This document shows, piece after piece, positions 24,870 to 35,494 of a stretch of 51,283 nt of DNA. A model generated the notes under the pieces. The model was given only the letters and a program-made list of their open reading frames with translations. It was not told the DNA's origin and searched no databases. How positions within the stretch are numbered: position 1 is the first letter of the stretch; each line of letters begins with the position of its first letter. Both the position numbers and the translations under genes were made by a program. The stretch lies in assembly GCA_905250885.1 (NCBI GenBank), contig CAJNOQ010000426.1:1-51283 (forward strand), read 5' to 3'. Origin of the DNA: Didymodactylos carnosus. Taxonomy: Eukaryota > Rotifera > Eurotatoria > Philodinida > Philodinidae.

Positions 24870-26270
24870 TTATGGTTTGACACAATGTGAATTCGTATCA
24901 TAAATAATTACCACATTTCTTTGTCTAATCACGATCTTCGTTGTGCTTATTTGAACTAATGAGTATATTCTCTCTGAACATATATTTGGCTTCGGCGGTG
25001 GATTGGTGCTACAGTGTTTTCTCTCAATATCAGAATACTGTGTAATAGAACAATTCTGGGTGTCTAATGGATCTGAGTCACCAATCAACCAAATAATTAA
25101 ATGATTTGAGTCACATAAGGTTGTTAAATATGGTGTGTCGAATTGAAAACATACAATTGTGTTAATTAAGTACTGTATTTCTTCATCGTACAATTTTAAG
25201 TGTGAATGATTTGATAATTCATCATAGCACAATACGCCCAGTAGTTTTTGATCATTATTGTAATGTATCGCTTTTATTTTAGCATCTCTCATTGTTTTTG
25301 ATCCAGCAAAAGCAAAATAGCATTGACTGTTCTGTAATGAAGGCTCACGAACTGAATCTTCAATAGTATAATAATCGATTTTTGATTTTGTTGTGATATA
25401 AAAATTATTTCTATTACATGTACAAGCAATATAATCTTGGTCATTATCCACTACATTATCAATATCTTGAAAAGTTCCAACTGAATTTAGATCCAATGTA
25501 CAGACCGATTTTTGTGTCATTAAAATATAAATCCTGGCAGATTCACTCCAACAGATGTCTTGCACGTGTTCGCTGATCCATGGTATTTTTGTGAGAGAAG
25601 CATCAAGGTGGTTGCATAAAACTAAATATTTATTATTACTTACTAGATCGTAATCATAAAGTAAGATTGTTGAGTCAGATGATGCCAATGTGTGATGTTC
25701 ATTTAGTGTATGGATAATACGAACAGGCTGTCCCAACGATGGTATGAAGATGCCCGGTGAAGATTTTATTCGAATCATGTCAGAATAATTGATGCTTGTT
25801 GTACTTAATTCGATACTTTCTTTCAATTTTTCAACAACTGTTTGTAAATGCATGATTTTCCTTTGAAGTCCTTGCAGTTGTTTCTCTGAGATTTGTTGAC
25901 TTTCAAGATATTTTTCAATATCTTCATTTGTCTTAGCTATCTGTTTTGATAGAGATTGCTTATTACTTTCGAGTCGAGGTTCAAGGTCTATACTGCAAAC
26001 CAACTTTTTAACATTAGTGGCCACTTTATCAATTTTCAATTTTTCTGAATTACACCATAAATCGATCAATTTGATTAGATTTCCTTTTATGCCAGCAGCA
26101 GTTATTTTAGTTAACTTCCCATATAACTCATTCAAATCATCTTCACATGGATGTACTTGACTCAATAGTTGTTGAAAATGTTCATTAAAGTGGTTGAGGC
26201 AAAACCGTTTACCATCTTCAACGACACCTACACTTGACATTGTACATGAACTGATATGGCACGAAAGCAT
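24870..26270 (-). CDS. Zinc-binding (B-box-like) / coiled-coil / probable beta-propeller protein, 466 aa, intronless
   Basis: Single-exon gene. Residues 1-32 hold Cys/His spaced C4-x4-C9-x14-C24-x2-H27-x3-H31, like a degenerate B-box zinc finger. Residues about 90-165 form a helical coiled coil (KQIAKTNEDIEKYLES, QLQGLQRKIMHLQ). Residues about 170-466 look like a beta-propeller: repeated beta-rich segments such as HTLASSDSTILLYDY, ARIYILMTQKSVCTLDL and PYLTTLCDSNHLIIWLI. This resembles TRIM/NHL layouts without a visible RING, so E3 ligase activity should not be assumed. Function unknown; protein scaffolding is the likeliest role. The lack of introns, unlike its neighbours, could mean a retrocopied or recently expanded family. 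An acceptor-like AG lies 7 nt upstream of the ATG. Confidence 0.85.
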   Translation of the reverse strand: MLSCHISSCTMSSVGVVEDGKRFCLNHFNEHFQQLLSQVHPCEDDLNELYGKLTKITAAGIKGNLIKLIDLWCNSEKLKIDKVATNVKKLVCSIDLEPRLESNKQSLSKQIAKTNEDIEKYLESQQISEKQLQGLQRKIMHLQTVVEKLKESIELSTTSINYSDMIRIKSSPGIFIPSLGQPVRIIHTLNEHHTLASSDSTILLYDYDLVSNNKYLVLCNHLDASLTKIPWISEHVQDICWSESARIYILMTQKSVCTLDLNSVGTFQDIDNVVDNDQDYIACTCNRNNFYITTKSKIDYYTIEDSVREPSLQNSQCYFAFAGSKTMRDAKIKAIHYNNDQKLLGVLCYDELSNHSHLKLYDEEIQYLINTIVCFQFDTPYLTTLCDSNHLIIWLIGDSDPLDTQNCSITQYSDIERKHCSTNPPPKPNICSERIYSLVQISTTKIVIRQRNVVIIYDTNSHCVKP

Positions 26271-26277
26271 GATGGAT

Positions 26278-27830
26278 CTAAAATCATTTCAATATTATTT
26301 TATCTTGCCTAGATTTGAGGACATTTCACATTATATCGCTGACAAACTATACAGGAAAGCCCTAAGATAAACTGTTACATGGTCATCGCTAATTACAACA
26401 CGGTCTTTTGCTATTAATTGACTATAGTACATCAACAAAGAGTGGATTATTGTTTCAGATTAATAAAGAAGTTCATGGTCAAGATAATCTAACGACAGTT
26501 TGTTTTGGTGAATATAGGCTTTCATTACATTATCGAGAATCTGTCAGAACCCAAATCATTTTGCAGACACCTTCTGAAGACATCATAGAGATCGTTTGAT
26601 AATTTCATCGGATTCTACATCCTGAATTACCTATGATTTTAAACTTTTATTGTTCCAGACCATTTCTGTCGAAAGTTATTTTAATTCTACTGTGGGTCAA
26701 ACTGACATTGTTTAATTAAACCCTGCTTCCAGCAAAGAGAACATAGTCGATCACTGATAAAAAAAAGCGCGGTGATTTCTATACCTAAGATAATCAAGCA
26801 AATGGTTAGAATGGAATACATAGTCATCTACAACCTCATGATGTCCGTAAATCGAGCGTGAGTAGACGGATACCAGGTGTCCAAACACACAGACTATCGC
26901 AGAGCAAATGCCCCGCCTTGCCCTGTTAGAAAATTACTCATAAAAAGTTTTTGGCTCTGTCCAGGAAGACAGGGCAGGGCGTCCTGCAGTGCAAAAGAAA
27001 GTTTGTCTCCTTAACCTAGAAGACTTTATCTTCAAGAAACTCACCACAAATACTGGATGTCTTTCTCGTGCGTAACAGTCTTTTTTTTATTAATTATCAA
27101 TTTTAGAAAAGTTGACTGTTATTTGTATTTTCAGATATACGAGAGATAAAGGGCACATACGTGGCCACCACGGCGCATGCACTGTAAGAAAGAAAACAGA
27201 ATTAAGCGACCGCTGTTATCTTCATCGTTCCATCTCAAAATTTTACTTAAAATCTCAGAAACCAATTTCTCGCAGGACAACTCAAAGAATTTTTTATTAT
27301 CCTGCCCTACAACAGCACAGGGCAAAAACTATATATCGCCTTGCCCGGCAGGACAGGGCAGAGCGGTACGACAATAGGCTTGCCCTGTCCTGTGATGATA
27401 TAATCTAACTTTTCAACTTTTTTTAAAAAGATGCGCCATTAGATCTCTAAAAAAAACATATATCTAATAAAAAACATATTATTATTTATTATAGTATATA
27501 AAACTTTTTCTATGTAAGGATGATCATGTTTTATGCACACCATTCGAACCAAAGAGAATATTTGGTACCATAGTAACGCCTTTTTAAAAATATACTTGTG
27601 GTCACCGGTTCCCATCAGCAATAAGATATATGTCTGAAAACAGGATTTTTTAAAAACCGGAGAACTTAGTATCCTTACATCATTCACTCTTTCGGAATAT
27701 ATAGTTTTTAATACGCTCCCTCATATGAAATCAGAAAATGCCGTAGAAAACAAAATTAGAAAACCATCAAAAGCACGTGGAATGTGTCGCACTGAGCGCT
27801 AGTTTTGCTATGAAAGTCAAATAGAGCCAG
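26278..27830. other. Intergenic stretch with GGGCAGGAC-type repeats and a possible exon remnant
   Basis: A coding-like frame at 26456-26599 (acceptor TTTCAG, then INKEVHGQDNLTTVCFGEYR, ending in TGA) has no recognised family. GC-rich palindromic motifs of the CCTGCCCTGTCCTG type recur at 26911-26981 and 27300-27400, and once in the MARF1 intron near 3450-3472. They stand out from the AT-rich background and suggest degraded copies of one repeat family. Confidence 0.4.
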
Positions 27831-27984
27831 GAGGGTGTTTCATAAAAATTCCTAAGTGCTCGTCTTAACTAAGTCTAGATTTAAGTCCCCGTTGTGTACA
27901 CTTACGTGTTAATTTTATACACTTAAGCCTGATTTAAGCCTAGACTTAGTTAAGTCGAGCACTTAAGAATTTTTGAAACACCCT
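27831..27984. mobile_element. MITE B, PIF/Harbinger-like, 154 bp
   Basis: Near-complete inverted repeat. Ends GAGGGTGTTTC (left) and AGGGTGTTTC (right, reverse complement), followed by long subterminal complementarity (AAGTGCTCG..TTAACTAAGTCTAG). CAG flanks both sides (27828-27830, 27985-27987). Same CTTAAG-rich body as MITEs A, C and D. Confidence 0.88.
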
Positions 27985-29557
27985 CAGCCTGACGTGCACA
28001 TTTCTTCACTCGCCACAGTTTGCGGATTCTGATACAACTCGAAAAGCTCTCCAAAACGAAACATGTTTCCTCCATTTGTTCGTTCAAACCTTTTTATATC
28101 GAGGTATATTTTAGATGGATGTGAATAGCAGCAAAAATAAACTGAAACATTCGAAATTATGCCATGTAACTCAAAATCTAGTAGATATTATGCCATGGTA
28201 AGAGCTGTTATATTGAACAAAAATGTTTCGAGAATAGAATATAACGTTACACTGTAAACGACAGTTATTCTTAGTTTTATGTAAAATCGACTTTAAAAAT
28301 GCTTGAGGATTTTAGAAGTTTTATACAATACTTAAAGATTTTTGAAGTTATGAAACCGATTTATAAAAGTAACATTCTTGAGCTTTTACAAAATCCAGTG
28401 ACTGGCGAGTTTAGGGAAGTGGCGTCGGAGCGATCACTCCCATCTCCAGAATTTTCCCACGGAAACCGTTCTCCCCTTAGGATACCTTTTTTGGTTAAAG
28501 TTGTTATTTCTACTCTTTCAGAAGTCTTTAGAAAAAAAGAAAATTCATAATACCTCTAGAGACGTTGTAAAAAATGAAAATTGTACTACCTCAGAAGACT
28601 TTAAAAAAGTTTCGCTCTCCCTTTAAAAATCCTAATAAAATGGTTTTCATTTTATGATTTTTATAAAACCGTGAAGCATTTTCCATTTTATACAAAATCG
28701 ATTTGCATTTTAAATAAAACTAAGAAATCAGAATGACTTTTAGTTTAATATGAAATCAAATTTAAAAATCAATCGATTTTTGCTTGATTTTAAATATTTT
28801 TTAGAATCAAGGGGTTGAAAAATGTCCAGGAGACCCCCTCAAAATGTTTTTATTTCAACTTAGATCGACAGAGAATTCAATTTTAAATAGTTTTCCGTAG
28901 TTTTTAGAGCTCCGAAATGTATTTTGTTGCAAAAATAAATTATAATAAATTATCAACCTTTTTTTACGCTGAATTAACATTAATAATTTATTTTCGATAG
29001 GAAATGCGAATGGAATTTTTTTTTCAATTATACCAATTGATAGAGTTCGGCAAACTGATCAAGAATATGTGCAAATGAATGCTTTAATATAAAAAGAAGC
29101 ATCATTTTTCATCAAAAATCCATTTCAGACCTAGATTTTTATCGCTGTTTGTCACGGTATTTTGCGTTTTTCTCTACCATTTACGCTTCAATCACAAACC
29201 ATTCTTAGTGCAATCGATAGCTCGTTAAAGAAACTACAAGAATATATAAACAATTGATTTAAATGTTTGAAATAACGGTGAAATCTCCCGCATAAGTTCA
29301 ACAGCACTTGAATAATATGTATTTTTGCGCTTGTTATGCTTTTATCGCCGCCATGGAAACTGTAATCACAAAGCGTTAATAGTGTGATGGATAACCCGTG
29401 AAAGAGCTACAAGGATACGTAATTCGACGACGTAAGTTCTCTCTGCAATTCCAAATAGAACATAGTTTCATATAAAGAACAAAAAACCAGAACGTATTCG
29501 ACAATACGTTAAAAAAAGCAAGTAAAAGAAACACAAAAACTACAAAATATTTGCAAG
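27985..29557. other. Non-coding stretch
   Basis: The only sizeable frame (28299-28550) lacks family features and splice context. Nothing else is supported. It includes the 3' flank of the SUN gene. Confidence 0.35.
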
Positions 29558-31819
29558 TCAATAAAACGGAGGTAAGTCAGGTATGCCATGCACACGAAAA
29601 CGATATAGACAAGTAAATTCTCTATGCCCCCAATTTGATAATATATTTAGTTCAATAAAGCGATAGAATTTCTCAGATTTCGTTTGTAATTGAAACGTTT
29701 GTATATGTGAGAATGATGTTTGAGATGCATCATAGACAAACCTTCCAAACAAATATCCATTATGTTCAGTAATCGAATTTAATCCCTGAAAAAATTGTAC
29801 GATGAACACACATGTTTTTTGAACATCGGTTCTCACGTACTCGAACACTAAAATCTTTTGGTGCTGTGCGTAATTTTCCATCGAATGATAAGGTTTTTGG
29901 AAGATGTTCCAAGGTGAATGCGGTTAATTTTACAGGGAATGCTAGTCGTATTGTTACATAACCTTTCGATCCTTGAAACGGCCAACAATCACCCGGTAAT
30001 GTGCCACCCTATTAAAGAAAAATATTTATAATTTTTTGTCTGTAATTTTGTGTAACATAAAAGCTACTTTCAAAATTGTATTTGGTGTTACTGTGAGTCT
30101 CAGTATTGGTATCCCAAATATATTCAATACCGGCGATCGATCTATATACGTTTGTGATGTTCGTTCCATAATAACAGAACCACCTAAAGAATCAGTTAAG
30201 AATAACACACCTTGCACTTTTTAGAAGTTAAAAGAGTTTTCACAATCCAACCAAACATTCTTGCTACAGACACAACATGTTGAAAATTATACATTTCAAA
30301 TAATCTGTAAGTTATCAATTTCAGTCTTCCCAACCACTTTAATGCCGTTAGTTACGGTTTCATTTTTGTGAATCACTTTTGATCATCTTTATAGATGAAT
30401 GGGTGCTTGCCTGAATATAAGAATGGTATTCATAACTTGGTTATGATACGTCCGATAGGTTTGTTAATTTTAGTAAAAGTATTTCTCGATGTATTTAGCT
30501 TTATGGCATAATTAAGACATGTATAACTCTGAACGTTTTCTGAAACACTTTGATACGTTCTTTTGAATTGCAACAAAGCGAAGTATCCTGATCTGTTCAA
30601 AATTATGTTCTGCATCGAATGATATGCTGCTCAAAGAGATTAGTCATGCAGTTGCCGGACTACAGGCAAAATATAAAATGTAAAGCTTTTTAGGATCTGG
30701 ACGACATTCTCAAAAAAATGAAGCCCTAACTAACGGCATTAAAGTTGCCGAGAAGGCTAAAATTTATCATTTACAGATGATTTGAAATGTATAATTTTCG
30801 CTGAAAAATAATTTTTCGACATGGCATACGATTTATCAATAAATAACTATATACCAACAGATTCTAATGCATAGTCAGGCATAGCAATTTTATCAGCATC
30901 ATATCTCTTCAATGCATCTTCGACGATTGAGCTGACTTTCTGAAATAACAAAACATAAAAAAGAATAATATTCTCTTAAACAAGAACATCACGAGGCGTA
31001 CCTTTTCATCAAAAAATGATAAAAAACTACTACTATGTAAAGTCTGTCGTTCCGTCAACCGCGTAAGATCTTGTTCATAATCTTGACGAAGAATGAAATG
31101 TTGCGATAACCAATCATTAACCTAAAAATGCAAAAAATGGAACGCCTTTGAAAATAGAAAAGTGTTTACCTCAGAGTTTAGTGAAGAAGCCGGCATCATA
31201 CATTGGATAGGAATCTTGCTAAATTGAAATCAGATTTTGTAACAATGCTGTCTATCAACATCATATATATCTGTTATGGTTACATACTTTGACTTACAAA
31301 TTGTAGTAAGTTTTCTCATGTAAGTATCTATTTCATCTCGAACTAATTGTCTTAATTGTAATTCATAGTGGTTATTTTCTACTGTATCTATTAAACTAGA
31401 CCAATCCAACTTATTTGAAAAAATTTTGTAATTGTGAAAAATCCATGCATTCGATGGAATAAAGATTAGCCAAACAACTGAAAATAAACACATAAAGTTA
31501 ACTATGGGAGTTAGACTCGCAGAAGCATGTGTAAGCAGCAAATATATAGACGTGAACAAAGGTCACTTACGAAGCAAAAAGCCAAGTGTGAAAAGAATCG
31601 TATGTGTTATTAAATTATCTGTTAAAAATAGTCTAGGAAGAGTTAGAAAAGTAGATAGTTCTGTAAGATATAAAGATATGAGTATCAAGCAAAAGGTCAC
31701 GTACATTTTCTTTGTTATTTGCATTTGATCACCTTAAAAACAAATGAAGTTTTTCAATACAGCAAAACAAATTGGAAACCAGGAGAAATTATTTTACTGA
31801 TTCCATTTATTGAATCCAT
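29558..31819 (-). CDS. SUN-like: SUN-domain nuclear-envelope protein (8 exons certain, first exon tentative)
   Basis: Exons on the minus strand: 31660-31571, 31477-31288, 31218-31170, 31121-31002, 30939-30855, 30183-30068, 30008-29841, 29785-29558; phases agree (347 aa). The first exon has a hydrophobic span (THTILFTLGFLLL joined to VWLIFI), the likely inner-nuclear-membrane anchor. A helical, charged stretch follows (LQLRQLVRDEIDTYMRKL), then a full SUN domain: PDYALESVGG, LNIFGIPIL, PGDCWPFQGSKGYVTIRL, FTLEHLPKTLS, APKDFS, and NILSNWGHREFTCLYRFRVH near the end. SUN proteins bind KASH peptides in the perinuclear space and link the nucleus to the cytoskeleton. ATG 31819 (MDSINGISKIISP) could be the first exon through a weak GTTTCC donor; this is uncertain. 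Intron 30184-30854 carries an inverted-repeat element. Confidence 0.9.
30282..30799. mobile_element. Inverted-repeat element in a SUN-gene intron
   Basis: Ends GAAAATTATACATTTCAAAT (left) and its near complement (right). Arms of about 75 bp (30282-30355 and 30724-30799) both reach a shared inner motif ACTTTAATGCCGTTAGTTA. The spacer of about 370 bp is non-coding. Without this element the host intron would be about 150 nt. Confidence 0.75.
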
Positions 31820-31837
31820 CTCATTGGTCGAAACATA

Positions 31838-32323
31838 CACTGTAAAAATAAAGTGTATTACTAGATGTGTAAATCTTCTAAACGTTTACTCGACATCGAA
31901 AAGTGTATACCTTCTCTAGATGGTCAATCTCGGTGTGTAAAGAGCTAGGTGTGCTAAAAAGATTTCTTATTTTCCATTTTTCTCCCGAACTACTGTATCA
32001 AATGAAAAAATAATTTCAGAATCATGATCACCATCTTCGAAAGCATATATGCTATCATTTCCAGCAAAAACGCATGAGGAAAAAAAGTGAAAAAAAAGTA
32101 TCGCCATATGGTAGATTTGAGCAATCGATTGATGAATCTGAGGTATTTCCAGCATAGATAGTTTAGACAAGTAGAGTATATTATTGATCTCAGTGTGTAG
32201 AGCCAGACGGTCACTTCTCAGTGTGTACTATACATACCTACGCTGTGCATTCTAGATGGTCACTGGGAATCAACTTAGCGTTCACTTTATGTGTGTCATT
32301 TACACACTTTATTTTTTACAATA
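31838..32323. mobile_element. MITE with CACTGTAAAAAT ends and TA flanks, 486 bp
   Basis: Left end CACTGTAAAAATAAAGTGT; right end in reverse complement TATTGTAAAAAATAAAGTGT. TA flanks both sides, as in Tc1/mariner-type insertion. Internal motifs CTAGATGGTCA and CGGTGTGTA recur. No transposase; the class assignment is tentative. Confidence 0.6.
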
Positions 32324-33492
32324 TACGCACCACGAGTGCGAGACATTCTCGGATTCTATAATGGTATTCTTCGTTTAATTGATTATATAGTATGCAAGAA
32401 TATAACGCCAGCTCACGTATCAACATGAATTAAAAATTAAATCCGTCCCGCTGTTGTCACACGAAAAAAATCAAACATTCAAAAACATTATCCAAGTTTT
32501 GAAGAATCAAAATTCTATTTACCAAAAGTATTTTGTGCTAAATATTTATCTGATAATATTGAATTTAGTGAAAACTAACGCCCTTGACGATCGAAGGTAA
32601 CCGATAAAGTTACTACATGGATTATACTTAATTCATTATTCTGAGAGAAAACAATAGAATTTTATCTAGAAAAACACGTGCAGTAAGTATTAGTTTCTTA
32701 AAAAAATTAACTCAAATAGGCTTCTCCACAAATGATAGAATGAGTTATCAGTGTTTAAAATAAAATAAAATAAAAGAAATTACTCAAAAATCACGTTAGA
32801 AAATAAGTTGTCATTAAGATAGTTAATAAAGTAACAGTAAAAATGAAACTATGCGTGTATGTAATACGATTGAATGGTAAGTGGTTCAACAATAAGTAAA
32901 ATTCTTTCATTTTATCGACATACGTGCACACCTGTGCCAAACAAAAACTATTATTCCGCTCATTTGTGCCGTATAAGCAGAGGTGCAGAATCTACCCGTG
33001 AGACTGGAAAATTTCTCGTGACAGAAAAAGTTTGTCAGAAAATTTTCTGACATAATCCAGGAAATGTTCAATATTTGATACTTAAAGTGTTTTAAACATC
33101 CATTTGTTAGTTTGAAAAATCTTATATTAAATATGATTTATACTTTTATTATCATCGTTTAAATTAACATAACAAAGCGATCAGTACACACACAGGCAAC
33201 AGGCTCGAGAGGCTGCAGAGATCCAAGCCTCACTTTCCGTATGGATAGGCTAAGACCTCACCTGTTTTTCGACTTAACGTTTCGTTAAAATACGTAGTTT
33301 GATCCATATATACAGAATAGAGAATGAATTCTCTTGACTTGAACAGTATTTAGTGCGATTTTGCATCGAAGAATGAACAGAGAAGACAGTTTTCGGTGCT
33401 TGTTAGATGATGTCTATTTTTTATTGATTTACCTGTTGTTTTATTCGTATTCACTCCGAAATTCTTTGCCGATCCGACCGTCGAAAGCTAGT
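32324..33492. other. Non-coding stretch
   Basis: No ORF with family features, no RNA gene and no strong inverted repeat seen. It lies between the TA-flanked MITE and foldback FB4. Confidence 0.35.
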
Positions 33493-34726
33493 CGCATGAC
33501 TTTATAATCTTGTACTTGAACCCACATTTGCATTTATATTTTATCTCATCTTAATTTGGTGTCTTGTAAATTGGATTAGTGTTTAATTTTGAAAATTTTT
33601 TGAATACGAATCAGATTTATGAGAAACGAGACCAAACTCAGATGAGATGTGAACGTACAGGTTTTACATTCCTTTTCAACTATACAGATGATTCTATATT
33701 TGATTCTTGCATATAAGGATGGATTATAAATTTGAATTTTTTCTATAGTCCTTTAAGCGGTTATCATATTTAATCCATGTGACTTTATGGATTAGATAGT
33801 ACAAATGTATATATTTTTTTAAAAGATAATTAATCATCAGCTATAACACTGCAGTGCAAAGAGTAGAGATAAGATTAAGGATCAGTTTCTGGTAGTTTTT
33901 GGCAGGTCAACCCGTGACTAATCTCAAATTTGATTTTAATCCATCCAAAATGTTTGCTATAGTGTTAATATGACAATATGAAATTTTCAACTCAAACGGA
34001 TGGATTTTACAAACGTTACAGCTGAAATAGCAAAAGTCATTTTTTAAGAGTTGAGATGCTCACTGATCAATAAAATGGAATGTTTCAATAATGATCCATT
34101 CAGTCGATGAGTTTTTTGTACAGATAGATAGAAGAGAAAATGGACAACAAATCGTTATTGAAACATTCCATTCTATTGATCAGGGGCCTGTTTCTTAAAA
34201 AAACTTAAGTAGAAAATCTGACTTAACCCTTTCCAGCCTGATGTTGCCATTTGGCAACACTTTTTGCTGTGTTTTTGAAACAGCCGGCTGGAAAGGGTTA
34301 AGTCAAACTTAAGTCCAAAAAAGTCTTTGTCTTTTTTGACTTAAGTAAGATTTTCTACTTAAGTTTTTTAAGAAACAGGCCCCACTGAGCATCTTAACTC
34401 TTAAAAACATACATTTGTACTATCTAATCCATAAAGTCACATGGATTAAATATGATAACCGCTTAAAGGACTATAGAAAAAATTCAAATTTATAATTCAT
34501 CCTTATATGCAAGAATCAAATATAGAATCATCTGTATAGTTGAAAAGGAATGTAAAACCTGTACGTTCACATCTCATCTGAGTTTGGTCTCGTTTCTCAT
34601 AAATCTGATTCGTATTCAAAGAATTTTCAAAATTAAACACTAATCCAATTTACAAGACACCAAATTAAGATGAGATGAAATATAAATGCAAATGTGGGTT
34701 CAAGTACAAGATTACAAAGTCACGCG
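33493..34726. repeat. Nested foldback FB4, with outer arms of about 320 bp
   Basis: Outer arms: 33493-33812 and 34409-34726 (CGCATGACTTTATAATCTTG on the left against CGCGTGACTTTGTAATCTTG). Inner arms: 34041-34091 pairs with 34155-34192 plus 34384-34407, the latter split by MITE C. The left side carries 228 bp (33813-34040) with no counterpart on the right. An originally symmetric palindrome with arms near 370-380 bp was thus changed by one insertion on each side, or by deletion on the right. Confidence 0.85.
34194..34382. mobile_element. MITE C, PIF/Harbinger-like, 189 bp, inside FB4
   Basis: Ends GGGCCTGTTTCTTAAAAAAA on both sides (reverse complement), followed by CTTAAGTAGAAAATCT. Flanks are CAG (34191-34193) and CAC (34383-34385). 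The uninterrupted opposite arm reads GATCAGTGAGC at this site, so a CAG duplication with one later change fits. The centre has a second palindrome (TTAACCCTTTCCAGCC/GGCTGGAAAGGGTTAA). Confidence 0.85.
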
Positions 34727-34740
34727 TTCTTACAGTCACT

Positions 34741-34810
34741 CACTGTAAAAAAAATGCGACTTAGAATCAAATTAAGTCGCATTAATGTGCCTTACTCTGT
34801 AAAAATAAGA
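34741..34810. repeat. Short element: CACTGTAAAAAA start plus hairpin
   Basis: CACTGTAAAAAAAATGCGAC is followed by a hairpin with arms AATGCGACTTA (34753-34763) and TAAGTCGCATT (34773-34783). It shares its first bases with the MITE at 31838. Possibly a decayed relative. Confidence 0.35.
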
Positions 34811-35315
34811 CTCTAACTGCCAATCAGTTGATTTCAGGCTCCAAGCCTTTACTGAAATTAATATATGGTTCGTCTACCCAACCCAATGCCAACATTCTGG
34901 GCATGAAAAGCAAAACAATCTGATTCTACAGTTGTACAGCATGGAATGGAGAAAAATATATCAGCGACCAGCGTTCCCCCTGAAGTATATCACTGCCACT
35001 GCACCAAAATGCATTCAGTAGAAGTGTCCTGTCACTCTAAGAAGTTTTTGTTTTGATAAAGACTGTAATGATTTTTCCTTCGTTTGTTTATATATTCAGT
35101 CATTTACTAGTTATATTCTAATTATTTCGTGCTTGTTTCACACTATAGCCATGAATTTTTCCCGTCGAAGATGGCCGCCAGCAAATAATTCCGATTCGTT
35201 AAATACGAACTTATCGATTTATCCTCAATTCTCAGAAATTGAAATATTTCCGACGTCGCTGCCGAAAATTTGTTTTTATCGATTTACTCTCAAAAATTTA
35301 CTATTTATGAAGCAG

Positions 35316-35494
35316 GGGGTTGTTTCACAGAAATTCTTAAGTCGCCAACTTAAGTCTAACTTAAGTTAAGTCTATGACTTAAGAAATTCTGTGAAACACT
35401 CAAAATTAAGTCTAGCTTAACTTAAGACAAAACGGAGACTTAAGTATGACTTAAGTCTAAGTCGAAGACTTAAGAATTTCTGTGAAACACCCCT
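35316..35494. mobile_element. MITE D, PIF/Harbinger-like, 179 bp, with an extra internal end
   Basis: Ends GGGGTTGTTTCACAGAAATT (left) and AGGGGTGTTTCACAGAAATT (right, reverse complement), with CAG on both sides (35313-35315, 35495-35497). A third copy of the end, in right-end orientation, lies at about 35376-35399. The left half is therefore itself a complete small palindrome and the element looks composite. Confidence 0.85.

Noticed and set aside
31504..31728. Plus-strand 74-aa frame
   Set aside because: It is antisense to the SUN gene's membrane exon, which fits the gene in phase.
35133..35369. 78-aa frame starting MFHTIAMNFSRRRW
   Set aside because: It runs into MITE D and has no splice or homology support.
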